From JBBTQJ01 sp038065755 (GTDB taxonomy: Bacteria; Patescibacteriota; Minisyncoccia; Minisyncoccales; Staskawiczbacteraceae), in assembly GCA_038065755.1 (NCBI GenBank), contig JBBTQJ010000030.1:1-8966 (forward strand): a stretch of DNA of 8,966 nt, written 5' to 3'. The notes under the pieces were generated by a model. The model searched no databases, had not been told where the DNA came from, and saw only the letters and a list, made by a program, of their open reading frames with translations. Below, one piece after another: positions 1 through 5,431 of the stretch (position 1 is the first letter of the stretch; every line of letters begins with the position of its first letter). The position numbers were made by a program, and so were the translations under genes.

Positions 1-44
1 AACATGCTTCCTTCTTTCAGAATATATTTTACGAAAGTTCGCAT
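1..44 (-). CDS. Possible start of a further minus-strand ORF, cut by the window edge
   Basis: On the minus strand an ATG at 44-42 lies two bases after the TAG stop of the truncated transposase and opens a frame reading MRTFVKYILKEGSM to the window edge. Only 14 codons are visible. It does not resemble the expected continuation of an integrase catalytic domain, so it is more likely a different gene fused to the broken transposase, or chance. There is no Shine-Dalgarno sequence. No function can be assigned. Confidence 0.25.
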   Translation of the reverse strand, partial: MRTFVKYILKEGSM

Positions 45-46
45 AT

Positions 47-697
47 CTACATTTTAGTGTTTTCCTGCGATTTTCCCATTACCGCCTCTTGTTCTGTCCA
101 GCCGGAATATATGTCTGTGGCGGTCAACGAGTTCACAAATTCGCCCGATGCTGACGCTCCGCAATGCTCCACCAAGTCAATCTGCATATTTCCCAAAACG
201 GTTCTGTCTTGTTCTTCAAACACTTTTACTGGAATTTTTTGGTAAAGCAGAGGATGGATTTTCTTTTTGTATTTTGCCCTTGCGACCTCAATCTCCTTTT
301 GATGTTTTAGTTTTCTGTCAATCGTGGCCGAGCCCATTTGTTTTAATTTTTTTGCAACGAGGTCAGAGCAGAAAAGTTCGCTCAATTTCCGCAATTTGTC
401 TGTCTCGGATTTCAACAGCGGCTCCAATCTTTGCCCGCATGGTTTGTCAAAGATTTTCCACATCAAAACTAAAGCAGGTTTTATTGAATTATCGTAAATC
501 TCTTTTTTCTTTTTTCTTTCTGTAATCGGTTTGTCTAAATTGCTTTTCGGTTTTAGTTTTTCCATTAAATATTTTCTGTTCAGTTTGGTCCTTTTTTTCG
601 CTTCGTCCAGCAGCTCGCCTCGTTTCTTCTTTAATTTTGTTTTTAAATATTCCGTCCTTAACTCTAAAAGATACTGGTTTCTTGATTGCATATCCAT
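47..697 (-). pseudogene. Integrase-type (rve/DDE) transposase, C-terminally truncated
   Basis: This 216-residue frame has a very basic, helical N-terminus (about residues 15-70, many KKK/RK runs), a helix-turn-helix-like stretch MGSATIDRKL at 121-130, and the opening of a DDE integrase core. The core segment VLGNMQIDLVEHCG supplies a first catalytic Asp (D174), and TATDIYSGWTEQEAVMGK (about 192-209) follows as the next strand and helix. In integrase-core transposases, which would cut and join the element's ends, about 150 more residues with the second Asp and the Glu follow; here the frame stops with QENTKM and a TAG. The tail after QENT has no integrase look in any frame up to the window edge, so the gene was cut by a deletion or rearrangement rather than by one frameshift. 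The start at 697 (MDMQ) lies just inside a perfect 13-bp inverted repeat. Calling the family IS481-like or another rve group is not possible from half a protein. It is probably inactive. Confidence 0.7.
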
Positions 698-700
698 AGT

Positions 701-754
701 TGTAAAATGAAGTTAATTGTATTATCGATTTTATTCGATTTACTTCATTTTACA
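701..754. repeat. Perfect 13-bp inverted repeat upstream of the transposase
   Basis: TGTAAAATGAAGT at 701-713 and its exact reverse complement at 742-754 flank a 28-base A/T-rich spacer. It sits immediately 5' of the transposase start (697), where its promoter would lie. It may be a binding site through which the transposase controls itself, a transcript hairpin protecting against read-in, or part of the element's end. Confidence 0.7.
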
Positions 755-822
755 GCAATATTTTTCGGTCAGATTTTATATGATTTAACCAATACCCTTT
801 CAGTTTGATTTTAGATGATTTA
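726..822. repeat. Three degenerate 17-bp direct repeats, likely transposon end sites
   Basis: Three related 17-mers share the pattern nGATTTTAnnnGATTTA: CGATTTTATTCGATTTA (726-742), AGATTTTATATGATTTA (771-787) and TGATTTTAGATGATTTA (806-822). They begin 45 and 35 bases apart and all point the same way. Arrays of short subterminal repeats at the transposase-gene end are typical of elements whose integrase-type transposase binds several sites, so this is probably the end of the element encoding the truncated transposase. The outer boundary is not defined because no target duplication can be seen with one end in view. Confidence 0.55.
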
Positions 823-846
823 ATGCGAGGTATTCTAAAAGATTAA

Positions 847-877
847 AAGGGGGCGTATAATAAAAATACGCCCCCTT
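847..877. terminator. Strong 11-bp hairpin, terminator-like, before the MazG-like gene
   Basis: AAGGGGGCGTA (847-857) pairs perfectly with TACGCCCCCTT (867-877) around a 9-base loop. The plus-strand tail is AT-rich but not a U run; the minus-strand tail is TTTTAATCTTTT. No gene reads towards it from the right on the minus strand, so it may insulate the next gene from the transposon or be a leader hairpin. TATAAT at 856-861 lies across the 5' arm and loop and could also serve as a -10 element for the gene at 899. Confidence 0.5.
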
Positions 878-898
878 ATTATTAAAATATTTAAAAAT

Positions 899-1312
899 AT
901 GAACGACAACACAATAAAAGAAATTCAGCAAATCGTCCTTAAATTTCGTGATGCCAGGGATTGGCGTAGGTTTCACCACCCAAAAGACCTGTCTATGTCC
1001 ATAGCAATAGAAGCCGCAGAATTAATGGAATTATTTCAGTGGAAAGACACAAAAGATAGTATTGGCAATAAAGAAAAAATTGAAGAAGAATTTAAAAAAA
1101 TTATCAATAATCCGGAATTTATGCAGAGAATAAATGAAGAGCTGGCAGATGTTTTAATATACTGTTTGTTTTTTGCAGACGTGCTGAATATTGACATCGG
1201 AGAAATTATAAAAATGAAAATAAGAATGAACGAAACCAAGCATTCTTTAAAAGAATCTGAAAGAAAAAACAAGGAAGCAGATAAGGTTATGGCAAAAGTT
1301 AAAATGAACTAA
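899..1312 (+). CDS. MazG-like / dCTP pyrophosphatase-type nucleotide pyrophosphohydrolase
   Basis: This all-alpha NTP pyrophosphatase of 137 residues should hydrolyse a (d)NTP, in this subfamily typically dCTP or modified dCTP, to the monophosphate and pyrophosphate in the cytosol. The visible signature is FHHPKDLSMSIAIEAAELME (residues 25-44) followed by LFQW, which closely follows the order seen in DCTPP1/MazG proteins. Metal ligands are E38 and E41 of the ExxE helix, and E81 and D84 of EELADVLIY. The C-terminal helix carries the N-E-T-K-H segment (111-115) in the place of the family's N-x-x-K/R-Y-P. Length is typical of single-domain members. There is no Shine-Dalgarno; ATG at 899 is the first start after an A/T stretch and the conserved region begins close behind it. 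It is the first gene of a likely group ending at the terminator at 2242-2288, two genes upstream of a deoxyribonucleotidase, which suggests a shared role in dNTP control. The exact substrate cannot be read from sequence. Confidence 0.85.
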   Translation: MNDNTIKEIQQIVLKFRDARDWRRFHHPKDLSMSIAIEAAELMELFQWKDTKDSIGNKEKIEEEFKKIINNPEFMQRINEELADVLIYCLFFADVLNIDIGEIIKMKIRMNETKHSLKESERKNKEADKVMAKVKMN

Positions 1313-1376
1313 AGGCACCCGACTCCTTTTCTCTTTTCTTTTTTTTATTATTACACCAATTTAAAAACATAAATTT

Positions 1377-1742
1377 ATGGCGATAAATCAAAAAAGACTA
1401 TCTGCAAATGCAAAATATATTAAATGGTGCCGAAAAATTGCCGAAAAAAACAACGAAAAGGAGATTATATCCCATTTTAGAAATCATGCTTATGGGCATT
1501 TTGACCGGCATAAATATGAAGGAGAACTTGGCTTAAGGATTTGGATGATCGGAGTTTTTAATTTTGTGAATATTTTTAGAGAAAAATATCTCAAAATTAC
1601 AACAGAGGATATGTTGTTTAAGCTTTGTTCGTATTATAAAGACCATAAAAGAGGGCCAAAGCCATTTCTTAATATTGATAAATTTATGAAAGAATACAAG
1701 GGAGATGTTAAAAATTATTATTACAAATATCAAGCCAAATAA
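1377..1742 (+). CDS. Hypothetical protein, 121 aa
   Basis: I do not recognise this protein. It is basic and rich in aromatic residues, without a signal peptide or clear membrane segment. Visible features are a helix-like N-terminus (AKYIKWCRKIAEKNNEKEI), a histidine-rich patch SHFRNHAYGHFDRHKYEGE at about 32-50, a hydrophobic stretch LRIWMIGVFNFVNIF at about 53-67, and an aromatic C-terminus (NYYYKYQAK). The His cluster could bind metal or a nucleic acid, but this is only a possibility. It starts 64 bases after the MazG-like gene behind a T-rich gap and ends 8 bases before the deoxyribonucleotidase-like gene, so it is probably co-transcribed with the latter. No Shine-Dalgarno is present. It may be an accessory to the two nucleotide enzymes around it. 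Confidence 0.75.
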   Translation: MAINQKRLSANAKYIKWCRKIAEKNNEKEIISHFRNHAYGHFDRHKYEGELGLRIWMIGVFNFVNIFREKYLKITTEDMLFKLCSYYKDHKRGPKPFLNIDKFMKEYKGDVKNYYYKYQAK

Positions 1743-1750
1743 AAATCGTT

Positions 1751-2206
1751 ATGAAAAATAGAAAAATTTTATATATAGATATGGACGGCGTATTGGTTGA
1801 TTTTGACTCTGAGGCTAAAATGGTTAATGCTAATACGTTTAAAAAACACAATGACGATATTTGCAATATTCCCGGTATTTTTTTAAAAATGAAGCCTATG
1901 CCAGGGGCAATAAGCGCTTATAAAAAATTGTCAAAAAAATTTGATACATATATTTTATCAACTGCGCCATGGGACAATCCTTCCGCGTGGTCTGATAAAT
2001 TACAATGGGTTAAAAAATATTTAGGAGAGGCGGCGCGTAAACGATTAATAATTACTTATCATAAAAATCTTAATAAAGGAGATTATTTAATAGATGATAT
2101 GAAAAAAAACGGCGCTGAAAAATTTACGGGAAAATTTATTTTATTTGGGTCAGATTATTTTCCCGATTGGCATGCTATTTTAAAATATTTATTAAAACAA
2201 AAATAG
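1751..2206 (+). CDS. HAD-family 5'(3')-deoxyribonucleotidase-like phosphatase
   Basis: This HAD-superfamily enzyme resembles the NT5C 5'(3')-deoxyribonucleotidases, which remove the phosphate from (d)NMPs. Motif I is IDMDGVLVDF at residues 9-18, with nucleophile D10 and acid/base D12. Motif II is YILSTAPW (67-74, S70 or T71), K105 in ITYHKNLNKG fits motif III, and motif IV is DYLIDD (111-116). The cap between motifs I and II contains PGIFLKMKPMPGA, close to the PGFF..L.P..GA pattern of this family. At 151 aa it is somewhat shorter than the usual 180-200. No signal peptide is seen, so it acts in the cytosol. It follows the 121-aa gene by 8 bases and is closed by a terminator. With the upstream dCTP-pyrophosphatase-like gene it could run dNTP to dNMP to deoxynucleoside. 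The stop is TAG. Confidence 0.8.
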   Translation: MKNRKILYIDMDGVLVDFDSEAKMVNANTFKKHNDDICNIPGIFLKMKPMPGAISAYKKLSKKFDTYILSTAPWDNPSAWSDKLQWVKKYLGEAARKRLIITYHKNLNKGDYLIDDMKKNGAEKFTGKFILFGSDYFPDWHAILKYLLKQK

Positions 2207-2241
2207 TTCTTTAACAAGAAAGGTTAATTGTGTTATCAAAT

Positions 2242-2288
2242 GCGGGTGGTTCTTAATATTTTTTACCAAGAGAACCGCCCGCTTTTTT
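2242..2288 (+). terminator. Rho-independent terminator after the deoxyribonucleotidase gene
   Basis: GCGGGTGGTTCT (2242-2253) pairs with AGAACCGCCCGC (2271-2282) with one G-U pair, around a 17-base loop, followed by six Ts (2283-2288). It ends the group that starts at 899. The T-run is also the upstream part of the promoter for the next gene. Confidence 0.9.
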
Positions 2289-2311
2289 GTTTATATTTTT
2301 CGTGATAAAAT
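2283..2311 (+). promoter_or_regulatory. Extended -10 promoter for the GNAT/DUF3800 pair
   Basis: TG at 2303-2304, one base, then TAAAAT at 2306-2311 is an extended -10 element. The start codon lies 24 bases downstream, giving a leader of roughly 15-20 nt without a Shine-Dalgarno. A clear -35 is missing; the terminator T-run and TTGTTT (2287-2292) occupy that region. The arrangement is nearly the same as at 7648-7676. Confidence 0.6.
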
Positions 2312-2334
2312 AAAAATAATAAAATAACAGAAAT

Positions 2335-2877
2335 ATGGAAACTAAAATTTTTGACGGCAAAAAAATAATCATAAGAAAAATTTCAAAAAGCGACCTAAAA
2401 AACGCAAGAAGTTTTTTAGACCACATAAATCTTTTAGTTGAGGAAAAAGCAATGCTTTTGATAAACAAAAAGCAAACACTCAAAGATGAGGCGGCGTTTT
2501 TGAGGGAAATGGTTAAAAAAGGAAAACGCGGCGATTCGGTTTGTCTTGTAGCAAAACACTCAGGGCGCGTTGTTGGCTTAACAGACATTAACATTAAGTC
2601 ATATAGCAAAAATCATATTGGAAATTTTGGCATTAGCATTAGGCGGGGCTATCGAGGAATTGGTCTTGGAAAATATTTAATGGCAGAAATTATAAAGTTG
2701 GCTAAAAAAGAATTAAAACCAAAACCAAAAATTATCCAGTTGGAAGTTTATGCAAATAATGCTCCGGCAATCGCTTTGTATAAAAAGATGGGTTTTAAAA
2801 TCGTGGCAAAAGTTCCAAAGCAAGTTCAATGGAAAGGAAAACTGATTGATGAATTCGTGATGTTAAAATTTTTATAA
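2335..2877 (+). CDS. GNAT-family N-acetyltransferase
   Basis: The protein should transfer an acetyl group from acetyl-CoA to an amine of an unknown acceptor in the cytosol. Its 180 residues match a complete GNAT domain. The N-terminal strand and first helices are IIIRKISKSDLKNARSFLDHI (11-31). A central strand SVCLVAKHSGRVVGLTDI leads to motif A with the acetyl-CoA pyrophosphate loop RRGYRGIGLG (103-112). A motif B region follows with LEVYANNAPAIALYKKMGF (136-154), where N141/N142 and Y149 are the usual conserved positions. The order resembles RimI/RimL and antibiotic-type acetyltransferases, but the acceptor cannot be told. It has its own promoter and is followed after 16 bases by the DUF3800 gene, so the two are probably one transcript. 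Confidence 0.88.
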   Translation: METKIFDGKKIIIRKISKSDLKNARSFLDHINLLVEEKAMLLINKKQTLKDEAAFLREMVKKGKRGDSVCLVAKHSGRVVGLTDINIKSYSKNHIGNFGISIRRGYRGIGLGKYLMAEIIKLAKKELKPKPKIIQLEVYANNAPAIALYKKMGFKIVAKVPKQVQWKGKLIDEFVMLKFL

Positions 2878-2893
2878 TGTATACAAGAAATAA

Positions 2894-3517
2894 ATGTTAA
2901 TTTTTATTGATGAATCCGGAGACTCCGGATTAAAAATTGAAAAAGGTTCAAGTCGTTATTTTACGGTTGGATTAGTTGTTTTTGAAGACAACGATGAAGC
3001 TATATCTTGCGATCAACGGATAAAATTAGTTAAAAAAGAATTAGGGTTGCCTGAAAATTATGAATTTCATTTTAAACGAAATTCTGACAGGGTGCGGCGC
3101 GCTTTTTTAGCGGCGGTTTCTCTTTATAATTTTTTCTATTATGGAATTGTAATCAATAAAAACCCAGAAAAATTATGGGGCGAAGGTTTTCGCAATAAAG
3201 AATCGTTTTATAAATATGCCTGCGGTTTGGTTTTTGAAAACGCCAAGGAGAAATTAGAAAAAGCGACAGTGATTATTGATGAAAGCGGCGACCTTGATTT
3301 TAAACGCCAGTTGGCAAAATATCTACGTCGCAAAGCTGGCGGCGGAGTTATTAAAAAAGTAAAAATGCAACGATCTGAAAGCAATAATCTATTGCAATTA
3401 GCAGATTACGCGGCAAGCGTAATAAATCGTTCGGTTCAAAATAAAAGAAAATGGTCGGATGAATACCGTAAAATTATTGCGCATCGCGAAATTTATGTGC
3501 AAGTTTGGCCAAAATAA
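2894..3517 (+). CDS. DUF3800 domain protein
   Basis: The N-terminus LIFIDESGDSG and the C-terminal NNLLQLADYAASVINR are the two hallmarks of DUF3800, a family with a predicted RNase H-like fold that is often found near phage, restriction and defence genes. Candidate acidic active-site residues are D6/E7 and D10 (IDESGD, 5-10), D129/E130 in a second VIIDESGD (126-133), and D171 in QLADYA. A YEFHF segment at 56-60 is also typical. At 207 aa the domain is complete. There is no membrane segment. It follows the GNAT gene by 16 bases and ends just before the A8 tract that forms the tail of the minus-strand RNA element, so transcription from both sides converges here. The biochemical activity of DUF3800 is not established to my knowledge; nuclease activity is a reasonable inference from the fold. 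Confidence 0.85.
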   Translation: MLIFIDESGDSGLKIEKGSSRYFTVGLVVFEDNDEAISCDQRIKLVKKELGLPENYEFHFKRNSDRVRRAFLAAVSLYNFFYYGIVINKNPEKLWGEGFRNKESFYKYACGLVFENAKEKLEKATVIIDESGDLDFKRQLAKYLRRKAGGGVIKKVKMQRSESNNLLQLADYAASVINRSVQNKRKWSDEYRKIIAHREIYVQVWPK

Positions 3518-3589
3518 AAAAAACTTCCAAACCTATCCCTTTCGGGAACGCGACGATAAACGCCACAGTTTAGTTCGGAAGCAATTCCA
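3516..3589 (-). ncRNA. Candidate small structured RNA with own promoter and terminator
   Basis: Read on the minus strand, this stretch folds as a closed multi-branch structure. P1 is CTTCCGAAC (3581-3573) with GTTTGGAAG (3532-3524), 9 pairs with one G-U. P2 is TAAAC (3572-3568) with GTTTA (3561-3557), loop TGTGGC. P3 is TCCC-GAAA-GGGA (3547-3536), capped by a GNRA tetraloop. P1 is followed directly by eight Us (3523-3516), an intrinsic terminator. Upstream on the same strand is a promoter-like TTGACA and extended -10, predicting a start near 3589 and an RNA of about 74 nt. It does not match a riboswitch, ribozyme or housekeeping RNA that I recognise. GGAA-TTGC-TTCC at its 5' end could form an alternative hairpin that competes with P1. 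At minimum it is the terminator for leftward transcription. Confidence 0.5.
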
Positions 3590-3595
3590 TTTATA

Positions 3596-3623
3596 ATATT
3601 ATCATATATAATATTCTTGTCAA
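3596..3623 (-). promoter_or_regulatory. Promoter-like signal for the candidate small RNA
   Basis: On the minus strand there is a consensus -35 TTGACA (3623-3618). A 16-base spacer ending in an extended TG (3604-3603) leads to TAATAT (3601-3596, 4 of 6 to TATAAT). The overlapping GATAAT (3603-3598) is a better hexamer but has only a 14-base spacer. The predicted start at about 3589 is eight bases before P1 of the RNA fold. Confidence 0.5.
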
Positions 3624-3629
3624 TATGTT

Positions 3630-3811
3630 CTGCGATATATATCTGTGAATAACTTTTTTTAAGAGAAAATGAGTCATAAATCTTTTTTTGGTTAAAGGGG
3701 TTTAAATGGAAAGTTAAAGGAGTTAAAAGGGGTCAAGTATCTTTGTAAAAATGGTGGCTGACCCTACTTTCACATTTTCATTTTTCTCATTTTTCCATTT
3801 TTCGGGAAAAA
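3630..3811. repeat. Gene-free stretch with short repeats and a GGGTCA hairpin
   Basis: No credible coding frame is seen. From 3691 to 3733 a degenerate unit recurs about every 10-12 bases: GTTAAAGGGGT (3691-3701), TTTAAATGGAAA, GTTAAAGGAGT (3713-3723) and TTAAAAGGGG. GGGTCA (3730-3735) then pairs with TGACCC (3759-3764) around a 23-base loop containing TGGTGGC. From 3773 to 3803 CATTTTT recurs four times. The repeats and hairpin look like leftovers of a small mobile or REP-like element. Confidence 0.4.
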
Positions 3812-4408
3812 TTAAAACGCTGTTTTTCCTGAATTCAAAAAAACAACGGTGTCAGTAGATTTGAAATTGTGTTTTTCTAAAGCCGTAAAAACAACGCTTG
3901 AAGACGGTTCGCAGGCAATTATATTTTTAAATTTATTATATGCTTCTCGTATTTCTTGCTCGGTAAGGCGGTATATGCTATGACCGCTTTTTTCATAATA
4001 TTCAAGCGCCCGGGAATATGGAGTCCATGGAGTTGATAATTTGTCGGCAAAACTACGGCTGGTATTTTGAGTTCCTATTCCTATTAATTTTGTTTTGGCG
4101 CCCTTGCGTTCTAACCCCTGCGCAATTCCAAGAAAAATTCCTCCGCTTCCCACTGGAACCACAATATAATTCGGGCAAGAAATTTTTTTAGTAATTTCAT
4201 CAATGATATTATTATAACTTTCTTCGTAGCCGTTTGTGACATCCCAAATAACCTCGTCTTCTTTTTCTCTGGAAAAAGCGATCAATTTTTCCGGCCGTAA
4301 AATTTTGTGTTCTAGGTTTAATTCCAATACCTGGTAAACTTCTTTCTTTAACTTTTTTGCTTGTTTTTTCTTTGACGTTTTTTGTCTAAAGTTTTTACTC
4401 CTATCCAT
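3812..4408 (-). pseudogene. Fold-type II PLP enzyme, C-terminal half only (threonine synthase/CysK-like)
   Basis: The frame holds the second half of a fold-type II PLP enzyme (threonine synthase, threonine deaminase or cysteine synthase-like). Visible parts are PNYIVVPVGSGGIFLGIAQGL (79-99), with the phosphate-binding GSGG at 87-90, IACEPSSSVVFTALEK (164-179), and a C-terminal VVFLNSGKTAF with NSGK at 192-195, where the PLP pyridine-nitrogen contact lies. The N-terminal half carrying the Schiff-base lysine and the SGN substrate loop is absent: 198 aa compared with 300-400 for complete members. The first 20 residues are a low-complexity basic stretch overlapping the end of the upstream regulator gene by 61 bases in another frame, which suggests a deletion joined the two genes. 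The ATG at 4408 is the only Met in the frame; a TTG near codon 28 is an alternative. It is probably not a working PLP enzyme. Confidence 0.65.
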
Positions 4409-5130
4409 GAAAGTTCAAAAATTTTCTTTAGTGCCTCTGCTAACTCCTGACTTTCAATTATTAGGGCAAATTTTTCTAACCATGACATGAAAACAATTTT
4501 GTTGTCATAGATATTTATTTCCGGGGAAAAGGAGTATTTATCGCTTGGTACCAATAAAGATTCTCTTGCTTCTTCTTTATTATGCTTAACTCGATCTCTT
4601 GATTCGGGGGTATCAGGGAATATTGCCCTAATAAATATATTTTTTCCTGCACGCCTTTGATAATATTCAGGAAAATAACCGGGAAGTGCCTTATGCATGT
4701 TTTCTATCGATGCGTAGGCTCGGATAGTTTCCTTAGAAGTTAATGTGTCTTCGTAAGCATTTTTTAACCCATTTACGCCTTGGAAAAATTTAACACGAGA
4801 TTTTGGAATAGCTGATAAATATAAAGATTTTAATTGGGGCACAATGTTTTGAGCAATATCTACAAGTTCTGTGTATTGTCTTGCCAGCCCTTGTATATAC
4901 TGAGTAATTGACTCAGCGGGGGTTACAGAAAAGAGTTTTACATTATTTTTTTCAGAAACACTAACTAATCCTCTGTCTACAAGAGAATCTAAAAGAATAT
5001 AAGTTGTACTGCGATTAATATTTGCTTTTTTTGCTACATCACTTACAACTGCAGTCCCTAATTCAAGAAGGGCTAAATAAACATCAGCTTCTTTTGGTGA
5101 AAAACCTAATTTTTCTAATTTTTCTTTCAT
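4348..5130 (-). CDS. TrmB-family transcriptional regulator
   Basis: This 260-aa regulator has an N-terminal winged helix-turn-helix (about 1-70): LEKLGFSPKEADVYLALLELG, then VVSDVAKKANINRSTTYILLDSLVDRGLVSV with the recognition helix near 38-51. A short helical linker (72-105) and the TrmB C-terminal effector domain follow, seen in SRVKFFQGVNGLKNAYEDTL (111-130), RAYASIENMHKALPGYFPEYYQRR (137-160) and INIYDNKIVFMSWLEKFALIIESQELAEALKKIFELSW (205-242). Archaeal TrmB proteins bind sugars; many bacterial ones have no known ligand. The last 18 residues are an unusual basic tail (KKRQRKNKQKS) in the region overlapping the truncated PLP gene, as if the original stop was lost in a deletion. It is transcribed away from the radical SAM operon and may control itself and that operon. 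The start at 5130 matches the usual N-terminus of the family. Confidence 0.85.
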   Translation of the reverse strand: MKEKLEKLGFSPKEADVYLALLELGTAVVSDVAKKANINRSTTYILLDSLVDRGLVSVSEKNNVKLFSVTPAESITQYIQGLARQYTELVDIAQNIVPQLKSLYLSAIPKSRVKFFQGVNGLKNAYEDTLTSKETIRAYASIENMHKALPGYFPEYYQRRAGKNIFIRAIFPDTPESRDRVKHNKEEARESLLVPSDKYSFSPEINIYDNKIVFMSWLEKFALIIESQELAEALKKIFELSWIGVKTLDKKRQRKNKQKS

Positions 5131-5165
5131 TATTATTTATAGCTGTTAATAATTTGTTTTTTGTT

Positions 5166-5191
5166 ATTATATGCCGACACGGCATTTGTAA
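5166..5191 (-). promoter_or_regulatory. Promoter and palindromic operator candidate of the TrmB gene
   Basis: On the minus strand TATAAT (5171-5166) is a perfect -10, with TTACAA (5191-5186) as a weak -35 at a short 14-base spacing. The palindrome ATGCCG-ACA-CGGCAT (5171-5185) fills exactly the spacer and is strikingly GC-rich for this region. A regulator bound there would block the promoter, which suggests autoregulation by the TrmB protein. The start codon is about 30 bases downstream of the predicted transcript start. Confidence 0.55.
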
Positions 5192-5255
5192 TATTATTTG
5201 AAAACAGGAAACATAGTGTAATTGATTAGTATTAAATCTATTATATCCTTAAATT

Positions 5256-5335
5256 GTTATGTGTCAATAACTTTTGACAACAAAAATTTGTTAATAATAA
5301 CTGTCCACCAAAAGTGTTATTAAATATTGACAACA
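5256..5335. promoter_or_regulatory. Cluster of GTTAT/ATAAC and TTGACAACA motifs upstream of the radical SAM promoter
   Basis: Related A/T motifs recur here: GTTAT-N6-ATAAC (5256-5271), TTGACAACA (5274-5282) repeated exactly at 5327-5335, AACAAA-AA-TTTGTT (5279-5292), and GTTA-ATAA-TAAC (5290-5301). The two TTGACAACA copies are 53 bases apart, about five DNA turns; the second contains the -35 of the radical SAM promoter and the first could serve a weaker upstream promoter. They are candidate regulator sites, though A/T richness makes chance matches common. Confidence 0.4.
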
Positions 5336-5355
5336 TATTTTAATTTATATAAAAT
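5327..5355 (+). promoter_or_regulatory. Consensus sigma70-type promoter of the radical SAM/precursor operon
   Basis: TTGACA (5327-5332), a 17-base spacer, and TAAAAT (5350-5355) form the best promoter in the window. Transcription should start near 5362, leaving a leader of about 70 nt, longer than for the other genes here. Confidence 0.8.
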
Positions 5356-5366
5356 AGAATTAGCAC

Positions 5367-5385
5367 GGTAAGAATGTTTCTTACC
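5367..5385 (+). promoter_or_regulatory. Perfect palindrome/hairpin at the start of the radical SAM mRNA
   Basis: GGTAAGAA (5367-5374) and TTCTTACC (5378-5385) are exact inverted repeats around TGT. The site begins about five bases after the predicted transcript start. As DNA it is a good operator for a dimeric repressor; as RNA it is an 8-bp hairpin at the 5' end that would protect the message. The sequence does not tell which. Confidence 0.6.
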
Positions 5386-5400
5386 TTTGAAAAATTAATT

Positions 5401-5425
5401 CTCCTAGCAGAGAAAAGAAAGGAGG
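5401..5425 (+). promoter_or_regulatory. Strong Shine-Dalgarno of the radical SAM gene with a possible mask
   Basis: AAAGGAGG ends at 5425, six bases before the ATG at 5432. CTCCT at 5401-5405 can pair with AGGAG at 5420-5424 and could partly hide the site. Nearly every other gene in the window lacks a Shine-Dalgarno. Confidence 0.6.
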
Positions 5426-5431
5426 AAAAAT

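Noticed and set aside
47..60. Programmed frameshift restoring the transposase
   Set aside because: No slippery heptamer is seen near the stop and the next frame (NVDMRTFVKYIL) does not resemble an integrase continuation.
148..525. 125-codon plus-strand frame opposite the transposase
   Set aside because: It is antisense to a recognisable integrase-type protein and shows no domain or start signal.
3516..3589. Hammerhead or other known ribozyme
   Set aside because: The GAAA lies in a tetraloop and no CUGANGA core is present on either strand.
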